DNA from: Vicingaceae bacterium | GTDB taxonomy: Bacteria > Bacteroidota > Bacteroidia > Flavobacteriales_E > Vicingaceae | Reading direction: 5' to 3' | DNA: 64,000 nt | Assembly: GCA_018402765.1 (NCBI GenBank) | Contig: JAGYIE010000002.1 | Location: forward strand, 1-64,000 | Shown here: positions 20,189 to 28,318 of the stretch, piece by piece | Numbering within the stretch: position 1 is the first letter of the stretch | Layout of the letters: each line of letters starts with the position of its first letter | Translations under genes and position numbers: made by a program | Notes under the pieces: generated by a model | The model's database searches: none | Told to the model about the DNA's origin: nothing | The model's input: only the letters and a program-made list of their open reading frames with translations

Positions 20189-20582
20189 TTTCTTTTATCT
20201 CTTTATCTTCGTCCGCTACTAGTATTTTCTTCGGTGGCTCAGTTAATTCTTGCAAACCAATATTCTCTGTCGCTTTGGCCACCTGAGATTGCTTACTTAT
20301 ATACATCAACTCCGACTTAGTCGTTATGTATTCAGAGCGCAACTCCTTAATTTCATTCCCTGTTCTATACAGCTCCCTAATCGTTTTTTCAGCGTTATAT
20401 CCATTTCCGATGTAGCAAATACCCAAAAAGGTGAGAAAAAAGATAAAAGGCAGCGAAGACACCACATTTGAACCCGAAAGAAAACTCCCAGACAACACAC
20501 CTTTTACACTCTTCACACCTTCCGAAGTAGGCGCTTTAGGCATAGGCTTTTCATCTTCTTCTTTTTTCTTAAACCGATTCAT
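20181..20582 (-). CDS. FtsL-like small divisome protein
   Basis: A 133-residue bitopic protein: a charged cytoplasmic tail (MNRFKKKEEDEKPMPK), one membrane helix (about 42-62, SLPFIFFLTFLGICYIGNGY) and a periplasmic segment with heptad-like spacing (about 68-105) suited to a coiled coil. These traits and its place between rsmH and ftsI fit FtsL, which links FtsQ to FtsW/FtsI. Primary sequence similarity to FtsL is always weak, so the call rests on topology and gene order. It overlaps both neighbours (14 bases with rsmH, 8 with ftsI). Confidence 0.85.
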   Translation of the reverse strand: MNRFKKKEEDEKPMPKAPTSEGVKSVKGVLSGSFLSGSNVVSSLPFIFFLTFLGICYIGNGYNAEKTIRELYRTGNEIKELRSEYITTKSELMYISKQSQVAKATENIGLQELTEPPKKILVADEDKEIKEID

Positions 20583-21486
20583 TTTGTATTCTTTTCGCTA
20601 CGCGCAATTTTGCACTTCTAGCTCTATTATTATCATTTAGCTCTTCATCTGTTGAAACGATTGGCTTTCTATTTATCTGCTCGAATGGCGTTAATTTATT
20701 CCCAAAGAAATCTTTTTCAACCTCTCCGCTAAACTTCCCTTTTTGCATAAAATTTTTCACCAACCGGTCTTCCAGGGAGTGGTATGTAATTACTGAGAGA
20801 CGACCATCAGGCTTTAGCAATTCTGCCGACTGCTCCAACAATCCTTTCAACGAATCCAACTCCCCATTAACCTCGATTCTCAACGCTTGAAAAACCTGAG
20901 CTAAAAAGCGATTCTCCTTTCCCCAAGGAGTTAAAGGCAATAACACCTTTTTTAAATCTGCAATAGTTGAAATTGCTTGCTCATCTCTGCTCTTTGTAAT
21001 CAACTGTGCAATTTTTCTTGAATTCCGTAACTCTCCATATTGAAAAAGCAGATTAGACAATGTCTCTTCCTCATATTCATTAATTATTCTAGCAGCTGTC
21101 AGTGGAGATTTTTGATCCATCCGCATATCAAGAGGTCCATCAAAACGAATAGAAAATCCTCGTTCTCCTTTATCGAATTGGTGAGAAGAAACTCCCAAGT
21201 CAGCTAAAATTCCATCTACTTCGCTAACTCTGTAAAAGCGTAAATAATTTTTAAGAAACTTAAAATCTTGCGCGACAAGCACAAAACGATCATCATCAAT
21301 AGCGTTAGCGGCAGCGTCAGGATCTCGATCAAATGCAAACAATCTTCCCTCAGGACCTAGCTTGCTTAAAATAGATTTTGAATGACCTCCTCCTCCGAAA
21401 GTAACGTCGATATAAATTCCGTCAGGCTTGATAACTAAACCACCAACACTTTCAGAAAGCATTACAGGTTTATGATAATCCACCAT
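20569..21486 (-). CDS. rsmH: 16S rRNA (cytosine-1402 N4)-methyltransferase RsmH
   Basis: Methylates N4 of C1402 in the decoding centre. The 305-residue protein has HKPVMLSESV at the start, the SAM-binding motif VTFGGGGHSKSIL, ADLGVSSHQFD, DMRMDQ, the KENRFLAQVFQALRIEVN region and SYHSLEDRLVKNFM near the end, all diagnostic. Interestingly rsmI, which makes the 2'-O-methyl group on the same nucleotide, is also in this window. It overlaps mraZ by 17 bases. Confidence 0.98.
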   Translation of the reverse strand: MVDYHKPVMLSESVGGLVIKPDGIYIDVTFGGGGHSKSILSKLGPEGRLFAFDRDPDAAANAIDDDRFVLVAQDFKFLKNYLRFYRVSEVDGILADLGVSSHQFDKGERGFSIRFDGPLDMRMDQKSPLTAARIINEYEEETLSNLLFQYGELRNSRKIAQLITKSRDEQAISTIADLKKVLLPLTPWGKENRFLAQVFQALRIEVNGELDSLKGLLEQSAELLKPDGRLSVITYHSLEDRLVKNFMQKGKFSGEVEKDFFGNKLTPFEQINRKPIVSTDEELNDNNRARSAKLRVAKRIQNESV

Positions 21487-21946
21487 CGCTACCTCCTGTA
21501 TTTTTACTGCCCATTACCTCTTCAGCTAATAGTGCAAAATCTTCAGGCTCATCAGTAAGCAAGCCATCATACACCTCTTTATTCCAAACCTCAATTCTAT
21601 TTGAATATGCAAACAGAACTACTTCTTTCTCTACTGCAGCATATTCAAGCAAGCGCTTTGGAAACAAAACTCGCCCCGTATTATCTAACCCTAATTCTGT
21701 AGCTCCACGATAGAAATAGCGGATAAAATCTCGGTTTTTCTTCACATATTGGTTCAGTTGATTAATTTCTGTACTGATTATCTCCCATTCATTTTTAGGA
21801 TAAAGTACAAGGCATTTTTCAAAGCCTCTATTCAAGACAAACTTCTCCTGGGCCACAGGATCCAACTGTTTACGAAGGCCTGCAGGCATCATTAAGCGCC
21901 CTTTCGGGTCGAGCTTACACTCAAATTCGCCTATGAAGTTTGCCAT
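21470..21946 (-). CDS. mraZ: Transcriptional regulator MraZ
   Basis: The first gene of the dcw operon and its autoregulator in other bacteria. The 158-residue protein has two SpoVT-AbrB-type halves, each with the motif seen as FECKLDPKGRLMMPAGLRK (about 8-26) and LGLDNTGRVLFPKRLLEYA (about 85-103). MraZ forms rings that bind direct repeats upstream of its own gene; matching repeats are visible 55-84 bp upstream. The frame ends with a short Gly/Ser-rich tail that overlaps rsmH. Confidence 0.96.
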   Translation of the reverse strand: MANFIGEFECKLDPKGRLMMPAGLRKQLDPVAQEKFVLNRGFEKCLVLYPKNEWEIISTEINQLNQYVKKNRDFIRYFYRGATELGLDNTGRVLFPKRLLEYAAVEKEVVLFAYSNRIEVWNKEVYDGLLTDEPEDFALLAEEVMGSKNTGGSDGGLS

Positions 21947-22000
21947 AAATACTATTAATTAAAGCGTTTGCGATATAAGATGTAAAAATAAAAAAGATTT

Positions 22001-22030
22001 TACCACTTTCTACCACTTCTTACCACTTTG
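22001..22030 (-). promoter_or_regulatory. MraZ operator: three direct repeats at 10-bp spacing
   Basis: On the plus strand TACCACTTTC, TACCACTTCT and TACCACTTTG follow one another exactly (starts 22001, 22011, 22021); on the coding strand these read AAGTGGTA-type repeats. MraZ of other bacteria binds three or four TGGG/GTGG-type repeats spaced about one helical turn apart upstream of mraZ. Spacing, number and site all fit. Confidence 0.85.
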
Positions 22031-22106
22031 TTAATAACTTTCGCCGCTTTTGAGAACCAAAATGCGAAAGAACCCTTGTATTTACTAGCATAACAAAGAT
22101 TAAGCT

Positions 22107-22115
22107 AAAGTGGTA
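22107..22115 (+). promoter_or_regulatory. Fourth AAAGTGGTA copy, opposite orientation
   Basis: AAAGTGGTA occurs once more, 77 bp beyond the triple repeat and inverted relative to it, about 90 bp before the TATATTTG element of the divergent hydrolase gene. It may be an extra MraZ half-site or chance. Confidence 0.4.
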
Positions 22116-22203
22116 AGCCGCTGTAAAAGGCCTGATTTATTTTTAACAGAGCAGTGTTAAAACAGCATGTCTTGAAATTGGGATAATTGCAGTATTTTTG
22201 TAC

Positions 22204-22211
22204 TATATTTG
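22204..22211 (+). promoter_or_regulatory. Promoter -7 element TATATTTG with upstream TTG
   Basis: TATATTTG matches TAnnTTTG; a TTG lies at 22178-22180, 23 bp upstream. The ATG of the hydrolase gene follows 16 bases later. Confidence 0.6.
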
Positions 22212-22227
22212 AAAAAAGCAGAGATTA

Positions 22228-22992
22228 ATGAGCTACGATAACGCAATAATTACGGAAGGGGAATTTCAATTTTTAGAAAAGGGAGAAGGTCATACCATTA
22301 TTATTTTACATGGTTTATTTGGTGCACTTAGTAACTTTAATGAGGTAATTGATCAATTTTCGAAGAATTACAGAATTGTCGTACCATTAATGCCTTTATA
22401 TGACTCACCACTTTTAAAAACTAGTGTTGGCGCAATGGCTGAATTCATTAATGACTTTATTGAATTCAAAAACTACGATAACGTTACGCTTTTAGGTAAC
22501 TCTTTGGGAGGACACATTGCACTAGTTTATGCCTTAAAATATCCAAAGCGAGTTCACTCAATGGTGTTAACAGGCAGTTCAGGTTTATATGAAAATGCTT
22601 TTGGTGGTTCTTTCCCAAGAAGGGAGGACAAAGAATATTTACGTCAGAAAATTGCTGTTACTTTTTATGATCCTGCAGTTGCAACTGACGATTTAGTTGA
22701 TGAAGTACATAAAATAGTTAATGACAGAAATAAACTAGTAAGAATATTAGCATTAGCCAAATCAGCGATTCGTCATAACATGGAGAAGGATCTCGCTAAG
22801 TTCACTATGCCTTCGTGCCTAATTTGGGGTAAAGACGATACCATTACTCCTCCAAAAGTAGCTGAAGAATTTCATGATAAATTACCAGATTCTGAACTAT
22901 TTTGGATTGATCAATGCGGCCATGCCGCGATGATGGAACACCCAAAAGAATTTAACGACCTACTCGACGGATGGCTAAGTAGAAAAGTATAA
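22228..22992 (+). CDS. Alpha/beta hydrolase
   Basis: A 254-residue cytosolic alpha/beta-hydrolase fold protein. The oxyanion-hole motif LHGLFG (about 28-33), the nucleophile elbow GNSLGG (Ser92), the acid in WGKDDTITPP (about residue 203) and the His in DQCGHAAMMEHP (about 232) give a complete catalytic triad. The substrate cannot be inferred; the family includes esterases, C-C hydrolases and haloperoxidase-like enzymes. It stands alone, divergent from the dcw operon, with its own promoter. Confidence 0.93.
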   Translation: MSYDNAIITEGEFQFLEKGEGHTIIILHGLFGALSNFNEVIDQFSKNYRIVVPLMPLYDSPLLKTSVGAMAEFINDFIEFKNYDNVTLLGNSLGGHIALVYALKYPKRVHSMVLTGSSGLYENAFGGSFPRREDKEYLRQKIAVTFYDPAVATDDLVDEVHKIVNDRNKLVRILALAKSAIRHNMEKDLAKFTMPSCLIWGKDDTITPPKVAEEFHDKLPDSELFWIDQCGHAAMMEHPKEFNDLLDGWLSRKV

Positions 22993-23221
22993 CTCAATTT
23001 ACTTTATTTACTCATTCAACTAATTATTAGACTACAACCTACAACATAAAAAGCTTCTAAACTTCGATAAATTTTACGTCGTCTCTTTACAGAAATAAAT
23101 AAGTTGAATCTTGTCAATAAATCGGAGCATAGCGTAAGAAAATCTGGAGTAATCCTTAATCCCAAATACTATTTATTACACTAGTATTTAAACTTTGGTT
23201 AAGAAAGGACTTTTAAAGCGG

Positions 23222-23229
23222 TAACTTTG
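23222..23229 (+). promoter_or_regulatory. Promoter -7 element TAACTTTG
   Basis: TAACTTTG matches TAnnTTTG, with TTTG at 23194-23197, slightly further upstream than usual (24 bp). It lies 37 bp before the engB start. The rest of the 274-bp gap from 22993 holds nothing I recognise. Confidence 0.55.
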
Positions 23230-23266
23230 CCTCAAAATGCTACATCAATAGCAAAAAAAAGAATCC

Positions 23267-23872
23267 ATGCAGATAAAAACAGCCGAATTTGTAATGAGCA
23301 ACACCCGTGTTGACTTATGTCCTGAACCTACGAAACCCGAATATGCATTCATAGGTCGATCTAACGTGGGCAAGTCTTCATTAATCAACATGTTGACTGA
23401 TCACAAGAATTTAGCTAAAACATCGGGGAAACCCGGAAAAACCCAGCTCATTAATCATTTTATTGTTAATGAAGAGTGGTATTTAGTGGATTTGCCGGGG
23501 TATGGGTATGCAAAGGCGTCTAAAAAATCAAGAGAACAATGGAGTAGCTTTATTACTCGATATATGTTAGAAAGAGAAAACTTATTATATGTTTTCTTAT
23601 TAATTGATTGCAGAATTCCGGCACAAAAAATTGACTTGGAATTTATGGAATTTTTGGGAACAAAGGGCGTTCCCTTCATTATTGTTTTTACAAAAATGGA
23701 CAAACTATCCAGCTCTGCTTACAGTAAAAACATTGCAGCATATAAAAGGGAACTATTAAAATCTTGGGAGGAGCTACCTATAATGATTGGCTCTTCTGCC
23801 ACAGCGAAAAATGGAAAGGTGGATATTCTAAACATTATAGAGCAAACCAACAAGGATTTTACAATGAAATAA
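23267..23872 (+). CDS. engB: Ribosome biogenesis GTPase YihA/YsxC (EngB)
   Basis: An essential small GTPase involved in assembly of the large ribosomal subunit. The 201-residue chain is normal length and has G1 GRSNVGKSS (30-38), G3 [11 protein letters not shown]4 FTKMDK and the G5-like SSATAKNG. The start [21 protein letters not shown] is typical of Bacteroidota homologues. It is convergent with the DUF2807 lipoprotein gene; only three bases separate the stops and no clear terminator is seen there. Confidence 0.97.
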   Translation: MQIKTAEFVMSNTRVDLCPEPTKPEYAFIGRSNVGKSSLINMLTDHKNLAKTSGKPGKTQLINHFIVNEEWYLVDLPGYGYAKASKKSREQWSSFITRYMLERENLLYVFLLIDCRIPAQKIDLEFMEFLGTKGVPFIIVFTKMDKLSSSAYSKNIAAYKRELLKSWEELPIMIGSSATAKNGKVDILNIIEQTNKDFTMK

Positions 23873-23875
23873 AAA

Positions 23876-24589
23876 TTAATCTCGATTAATTAACCTACCT
23901 GAAGAAGACGATAGTTCAATTTCATTAATCTCGACAGGGCTTCCTGACAAATATATATTACCTTTATTTTGAATACTATAATCTAATTTATCATTCACTC
24001 GAACGGCTATATTTCCTTTAGATTTGTTGATAACATTTCCATAGCTCGCCTCAAGATTTTTGGCATCAACGGCAAACAATGCAACCGGCCATAATTTTAC
24101 TTCTCGGGTTTGTCCGCTTAACTCCAATGTTCCACCACAAGGAAAATTATTCCAAAAATAAAATTCATCGCAGTTTAATTCCAGCCTAGCCTCATTTAAC
24201 TTTCCTCCAACTACTAAACCAAACTCTTGAGAAGTTATTGGATTGTTTGTGGTAATAAAACAAGACTCGCTAGCCACAACTTTTGATAAAGGGAAAGAAT
24301 GAATAACAATCCTCGTTTTGTTTTTAGTAGGTTGTATCCATTTAAAGCGCTTAGCGTTTGATAAAATTAATTTCTGGTTATCAACAGCATATTCAACGTA
24401 ATCGATTAACTTCTCGTCTCCGATTACCTCTATATAAAAGATAGAATCTTCTTGTAATTCCACTTCAAAAGTATCGTTAATTTCTACCTCTACAAATGGC
24501 GAAAGTTGAAAAACCTTGGTGCCTAACTTCTCCTTATTGCAAGAAACCAAAAAAAGAAAAAAGAAAATTACAGCTAGTCTATTTTTCAT
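23876..24589 (-). CDS. Lipoprotein with head-GIN (DUF2807) domain
   Basis: A 237-residue lipoprotein: signal sequence with lipobox FLVSC (Cys17), then a beta-helix-like domain of short alternating strands (VEVEINDTFEVELQEDS, KLILSNAKRF, VVGGKLNEARLELNCDEF, NIYLSGSP), the pattern of DUF2807. Such proteins are widespread, abundant and uncharacterised in Bacteroidota; adhesion has been suggested. It shares one base with the upstream PagL-like gene (TAATG), so the two are probably made together and both belong to the cell envelope. Confidence 0.87.
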   Translation of the reverse strand: MKNRLAVIFFFLFLVSCNKEKLGTKVFQLSPFVEVEINDTFEVELQEDSIFYIEVIGDEKLIDYVEYAVDNQKLILSNAKRFKWIQPTKNKTRIVIHSFPLSKVVASESCFITTNNPITSQEFGLVVGGKLNEARLELNCDEFYFWNNFPCGGTLELSGQTREVKLWPVALFAVDAKNLEASYGNVINKSKGNIAVRVNDKLDYSIQNKGNIYLSGSPVEINEIELSSSSGRLINRD

Positions 24590-25686
24590 TATTTCAATTT
24601 AATTCCAATTCCAATTTCAGGATAATCTAAAATGTGTAAGTGAGATTTCATGGCTAAGCGAACACTTATTAAATCTGACAAACAGTATTCTATTATTCCT
24701 CTATTGTACATCACTTTATCCTCAACCTTGTTGATTAAACCAACATAAACCCCTTGTTGTAAACTCAAGCTAAACCTATTATAACGTAGGGTTTGAGAAA
24801 GATGAACACCAGTTTGAAAATAATCTTGCGTCTTAAACGATGTCCGGTCTTGCTCTAAAAATGAAGGGACTGAAGAATCATAAAACACATCAACACCTGC
24901 TCCAAAATAAAAAATATGGCGAAATTCTCGTTCATATTCCAATGAAAATGAGTTAGTTAAGAAATATTCGTCTGATAGAGAACGTAAATGTTTTCCTCCA
25001 ATGCTACCAAATACATACAAGCTATTTTTAGGTTGATGCTTCGGCAATTCCATCACTTTTCTTTCTGTTTTCTTTCCCAAATAATAAGACAGCCCTGCAA
25101 AAGCAGTGAGTGAATTCATTCCAATATTTGGCTCTGAAGTATTCGCATTCGACAAGTGATCAAAAGAAAGTCCTGCATTTAGATTTACCTTCTCTGATAA
25201 TTTATAAGCACCTCCAAATTGTGCATTAAAGTGAATATTTAAATGGGAACCAACAGCTATATTACTCGGATTAGTCTCCAGATCAAATCGCTTGCTAACG
25301 TAGCTTAAACCAATACCAATTCGATTATACAGTTTAAATTTATCCCTTTCAAACAAGCATATTTTAAAGAAGTATGTGAGCGCTAACTCCTTTCCAAAAA
25401 CTTTAGAATTACCAAGGGATGAATAAAACAACGACAATCCATATTCTGGGTAATTAAATAATTGCTCCCAAGCTGTATTCCCTGTTGTTTCTTTTGAGAT
25501 CGTTAGATCTAACGATTGAATTGGACTATTTATCTTTAGCAAAAAGCTAGAATATTCAGGTAAATTATACCCTCTGTGATAATTCAGACCTAACTTTAAA
25601 TTATCTGAAAACTTTTGCTGAGACATCGCCCTATTCAGGCTAATACTAGCACACAAAAAAAATAGAAGAAGGTATTTAATATTCAA
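24589..25686 (-). CDS. PagL-like outer-membrane acyloxyacyl hydrolase
   Basis: A 365-residue secreted protein with a signal peptide (cleavage near MSQ, residue 22) and an N-terminal beta-barrel domain of the lipid A 3-O-deacylase (PagL) type. The active-site motif is FDHLSNANTSEPNIGMN, with His177, Ser179 and Asn180 matching the PagL His/Ser pair. The PagL glutamate 12 residues after the Ser corresponds to Asn191 here; I recall this being common in Bacteroidota homologues but could not check. The second half (about 210-365) looks like a further barrel region and makes it longer than PagL. Removal of a lipid A acyl chain is possible but unproven. Confidence 0.78.
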   Translation of the reverse strand: MNIKYLLLFFLCASISLNRAMSQQKFSDNLKLGLNYHRGYNLPEYSSFLLKINSPIQSLDLTISKETTGNTAWEQLFNYPEYGLSLFYSSLGNSKVFGKELALTYFFKICLFERDKFKLYNRIGIGLSYVSKRFDLETNPSNIAVGSHLNIHFNAQFGGAYKLSEKVNLNAGLSFDHLSNANTSEPNIGMNSLTAFAGLSYYLGKKTERKVMELPKHQPKNSLYVFGSIGGKHLRSLSDEYFLTNSFSLEYEREFRHIFYFGAGVDVFYDSSVPSFLEQDRTSFKTQDYFQTGVHLSQTLRYNRFSLSLQQGVYVGLINKVEDKVMYNRGIIEYCLSDLISVRLAMKSHLHILDYPEIGIGIKLK

Positions 25687-25780
25687 TGTGGTTAGTGCTT
25701 AAATTTTAGAATAGTAAAGATAGCAGTATTTTCTCTGCTTAAAATTATAACCGTTGTAGGAATTAAGAAAGGTCAAGTCA

Positions 25781-25808
25781 TTGACTTTAGACAATAGCAC
25801 TAATTTTC
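25781..25808 (+). promoter_or_regulatory. Candidate promoter for the DsbA-family gene
   Basis: TTG at 25781-25783, 17 bp spacer, then TAATTTTC at 25801-25808, one mismatch from TAnnTTTG; 36 bp before the start codon. Confidence 0.35.
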
Positions 25809-25844
25809 GGCTTAATTTTACAAAGCATTTAGAACAGAAAAATT

Positions 25845-26546
25845 ATGGAAATTAATATATGGTCAGACATACGATGCCCTTTTTGCTACATAGGAAAAAG
25901 AAAATTTGAAGCAGCTTTAAAGCAATTTTCGAATTCAGAAGGCATAAAAGTGACATGGAAAAGCTTTCAGCTGGATCCAAATATAGAAACTCAACCAAAC
26001 ATTAATGCAATTGAGCACTTGGCTAAAGCAAAGCATATGCCTTTAGAACAAGCTGAAGATATGGTGCAGCATGTTATACATATGGCGAATGAAGAAGGGT
26101 TGAATTTTAATTTCAGCCATGCAGTGGTTGCAAATTCGTTTAACGCGCACCGTTTATTACACTTTGCTAAAAGCTTAAATAAAGGAGATGAATTAAAAGA
26201 GGCTCTTTTAAAAGCACACTTAGTTGATGGGAAAAATATAGACGACAATAAAACGCTTATTTCAATTGCGACTGAAAACGGATTAGACGGAAATGCTGTT
26301 GAAACAATGCTTCACTCAGATGAATTTGCCTATGACGTAAAGCAAGATGAAATGGAAGCTCAAAACATTGGTGTAAGAGGTGTTCCATTTTTTGTGTTTG
26401 ATAACAAATACGCCATTTCAGGAGCTCAGCCAACGGCTGCATTTCTAGAGACACTAAATAAAGCTTGGAGTGAATATGAAACCGAAAAACCAGCGTTAAT
26501 TATTTCTAAAGGTAATAGCTGCGATGTAGACGGTAATTGTGCCTAA
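25845..26546 (+). CDS. DsbA-family oxidoreductase, FrnE-like
   Basis: A 233-residue cytosolic thioredoxin-fold protein without a signal peptide. The active-site motif RCPFCYIGK has the pair Cys11 and Cys14; the helical insertion (about 60-170) and the cis-Pro region GVRGVPFFVFDNKYAISGAQP (about 173-193) are those of the FrnE/2-hydroxychromene-2-carboxylate isomerase-like DsbA subfamily. The C-terminus has two further Cys (NSCDVDGNCA), an uncommon tail that could form a second redox or metal site. Role is likely disulfide handling or oxidative-stress defence. It is a single gene, convergent with the Arc-type gene. Confidence 0.92.
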   Translation: MEINIWSDIRCPFCYIGKRKFEAALKQFSNSEGIKVTWKSFQLDPNIETQPNINAIEHLAKAKHMPLEQAEDMVQHVIHMANEEGLNFNFSHAVVANSFNAHRLLHFAKSLNKGDELKEALLKAHLVDGKNIDDNKTLISIATENGLDGNAVETMLHSDEFAYDVKQDEMEAQNIGVRGVPFFVFDNKYAISGAQPTAAFLETLNKAWSEYETEKPALIISKGNSCDVDGNCA

Positions 26547-26568
26547 ATAAAAAGCGAAAGATAAAAAA

Positions 26569-26590
26569 AGCGCAGAGGCTACTCTTCGCT
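26569..26590. terminator. Terminator hairpin between convergent genes
   Basis: AGCG-c-AGAG pairs with CTCT-t-CGCT around a GCTA loop, followed on the plus strand by T-rich sequence (TTTCATTTTGCTTTTT). It overlaps the last codons of the Arc-type gene. A wider pairing AAAGCGAA/TTCGCTTT encloses it. Confidence 0.5.
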
Positions 26591-26755
26591 TTCATTTTGC
26601 TTTTTAGTTTTTAATCGCTTAGCATCTTTCAGGCTTTTACTAATCATCCATTCTATCTGTCCATTCACACTACGAAACTCATCATCGGCCAATTTTTCAA
26701 TCTGTTTGAAAAGCTCAGGATCTATTCGCAGTGCAAAAGTTTTCTTCTTACTCAT
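26579..26755 (-). CDS. Small Arc-type ribbon-helix-helix protein
   Basis: A 58-residue frame too short for common length cut-offs: MSKKKTFALRIDPELFKQ..., then helices with VNGQIEWMISKSLK and a Lys-rich tail. The KKTFALRIDPELF strand followed by two helices is the ribbon-helix-helix pattern of Arc family proteins. The ATG lies six bases after the stop of the SPFH gene, so the two form an operon. I recall this pairing in other Bacteroidota, where the small protein is annotated as Arc family DNA-binding. Whether it binds DNA and regulates this operon is not known. Confidence 0.85.
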   Translation of the reverse strand: MSKKKTFALRIDPELFKQIEKLADDEFRSVNGQIEWMISKSLKDAKRLKTKKQNESEE

Positions 26756-26761
26756 TCAATT

Positions 26762-27613
26762 CTAGTTTAAACTACCTGCATTTATGACAGGGATTACTTC
26801 CTTATCTCCACACAAAACTACCATCAAATTACTAACCATAGAAGCTTTTTTATCTTCATCAAACTCGACAATATTATCTCTTGACAACTGATGAAGGGCA
26901 GCCTCAACCATACCCACTGCACCTTCAACTATCTTCTTTCTTGCAGCAACAATTGCTACTGCTTGTTGACGTTTTAACATGGCACTTGCAATTTCTGGAG
27001 CATAAGCTAGATAGCCAATCCGAGCTTCCATTACCTCAATTCCTGCCATTGCCAATCGTTCTGTAATTTCATTTTCTAATGCATCATTTACTTCATCCAT
27101 ACCAGAACGCAAAGTCAATTCTGCTTGTTCATCATCAAAATTATCATAAGGATAAGAGCCTGCCAGCTTTCTTACTGCAGCATCGGTTTGAACACGCACA
27201 AACTCTTCGTATTTATCTACCTCAAATGCAGCCTTAAAGGTATCTCTTACCCTCCAAACAGCAATCACATTAATTAAAATTGGATTTCCTACTTTGTCAT
27301 TTACTTTTACACGCTCACTATCAAAATTTCGAGCTCTCAAAGAGATCCGTTCTTTAGTAAAGAAAGGATTTGCCCAATGAAAACCATTCTCTCTTACCGT
27401 CCCTTTGTAAGCACCAAAGAGAACTAAAACTTTTGAACCATTCGGATTCACGGTAAAGAATCCGGGAGCGATAAATAAAATCACCACCAACAACCCTAGG
27501 AATATTGGATCTTTTGTCATTGCAATACCCACAATCATTGCTAATAAGAAAAAACCCAAAATGGATAATGCTACATATCCATTCGTCACTTTTACATTAT
27601 TTTCATTTGTCAT
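26762..27613 (-). CDS. SPFH (band 7/stomatin-like) membrane protein
   Basis: A 283-residue protein with two close hydrophobic segments at the N-terminus (about 12-29 and 32-50) and an SPFH domain from about 55 (VNPNGSKVLVLFGAYKGTVRENGFHW...RARNFDSERVKVNDKVGNPI) followed by an Ala/Glu-rich helical stretch (MARIGYLAYAPEIASAMLKRQQA) and a short C-terminal region. SPFH proteins oligomerise on membranes and organise microdomains or regulate proteases. Its operon partner is the small Arc-type protein. Function in this organism cannot be told further. Confidence 0.9.
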   Translation of the reverse strand: MTNENNVKVTNGYVALSILGFFLLAMIVGIAMTKDPIFLGLLVVILFIAPGFFTVNPNGSKVLVLFGAYKGTVRENGFHWANPFFTKERISLRARNFDSERVKVNDKVGNPILINVIAVWRVRDTFKAAFEVDKYEEFVRVQTDAAVRKLAGSYPYDNFDDEQAELTLRSGMDEVNDALENEITERLAMAGIEVMEARIGYLAYAPEIASAMLKRQQAVAIVAARKKIVEGAVGMVEAALHQLSRDNIVEFDEDKKASMVSNLMVVLCGDKEVIPVINAGSLN

Positions 27614-27691
27614 AATAATATCATTTTGATATTACAATGATAATTAAAATTTATAGATTAAAAAACTTTACTTCTTGCCATTACCTTAATA

Positions 27692-28318
27692 TCATGGAGA
27701 TATAATTCCATTTTCTATGGCATATCGCACTAAACCGACGCTATTTTTACATCCTGTTTTACTTAAAATATTTTTTCTGTGCGTTTCTGCGGTGTGTGGA
27801 GAAATAAAAAGTTTTTCTGCAATTTCAGCTGAACTTAACTCTTCGCATACTAACTTTAATATCTCTATTTCTCTCGGGGTTAGTACTACCCTTAGACTAG
27901 CATTCTTAAAACTAGCTATCAACTCTTTAGTCACCTCCTCACTGTAGTAATCCTTTCCTTCTACCACAGTTTCTATTGCTTTCACCAATTGATCCTCATT
28001 ACTTGTTTTTAGCAAATACCCTTTAGCGCCTAATGCAATTACTTCCTGTATTTTAGTATGACTAAGATGCATGGTTAGCATGATAATTTTTAGTGACGCA
28101 TTTATAGCTAAAATGGCAGGGATAGCGTCGATTCCGCTAATTCCCGGCATATCAATATCCAGGAGCAACACATCTAAATCTAACCCAGCTAACGCAACAA
28201 CAAACTCCTCTGCAGAAGCGAAATCTCCTGAAACATACAACTCCTCATTAGCTCTAAGTATAGAGCAAAGCCCTTGACGAAAGAGAAGATGATCGTCTAC
28301 AATAGCTACCTTAATCAT
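27692..28318 (-). CDS. Response regulator, NarL/FixJ (LuxR-HTH) type
   Basis: A 208-residue two-component regulator. The receiver domain (1-120) has the acidic pocket VDDH (Asp8, Asp9), the phosphoacceptor Asp54 in LLLDIDMPG, and the conserved Lys in GYLLKTS. The LuxR-type HTH (about 143-205) has LTPREIEILKLV and AEKLFISPHTAETHRKNIL. It overlaps the sensor kinase gene by four bases (ATGA), so this is its cognate pair. Targets are unknown; the two genes upstream in the same operon are natural candidates for shared function. Confidence 0.96.
   Translation of the reverse strand: MIKVAIVDDHLLFRQGLCSILRANEELYVSGDFASAEEFVVALAGLDLDVLLLDIDMPGISGIDAIPAILAINASLKIIMLTMHLSHTKIQEVIALGAKGYLLKTSNEDQLVKAIETVVEGKDYYSEEVTKELIASFKNASLRVVLTPREIEILKLVCEELSSAEIAEKLFISPHTAETHRKNILSKTGCKNSVGLVRYAIENGIISP

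Noticed and set aside
22993-23266. Gap examined for a small RNA or tRNA
   Set aside because: No cloverleaf, no stable hairpin and no ORF; only the engB promoter is supported.
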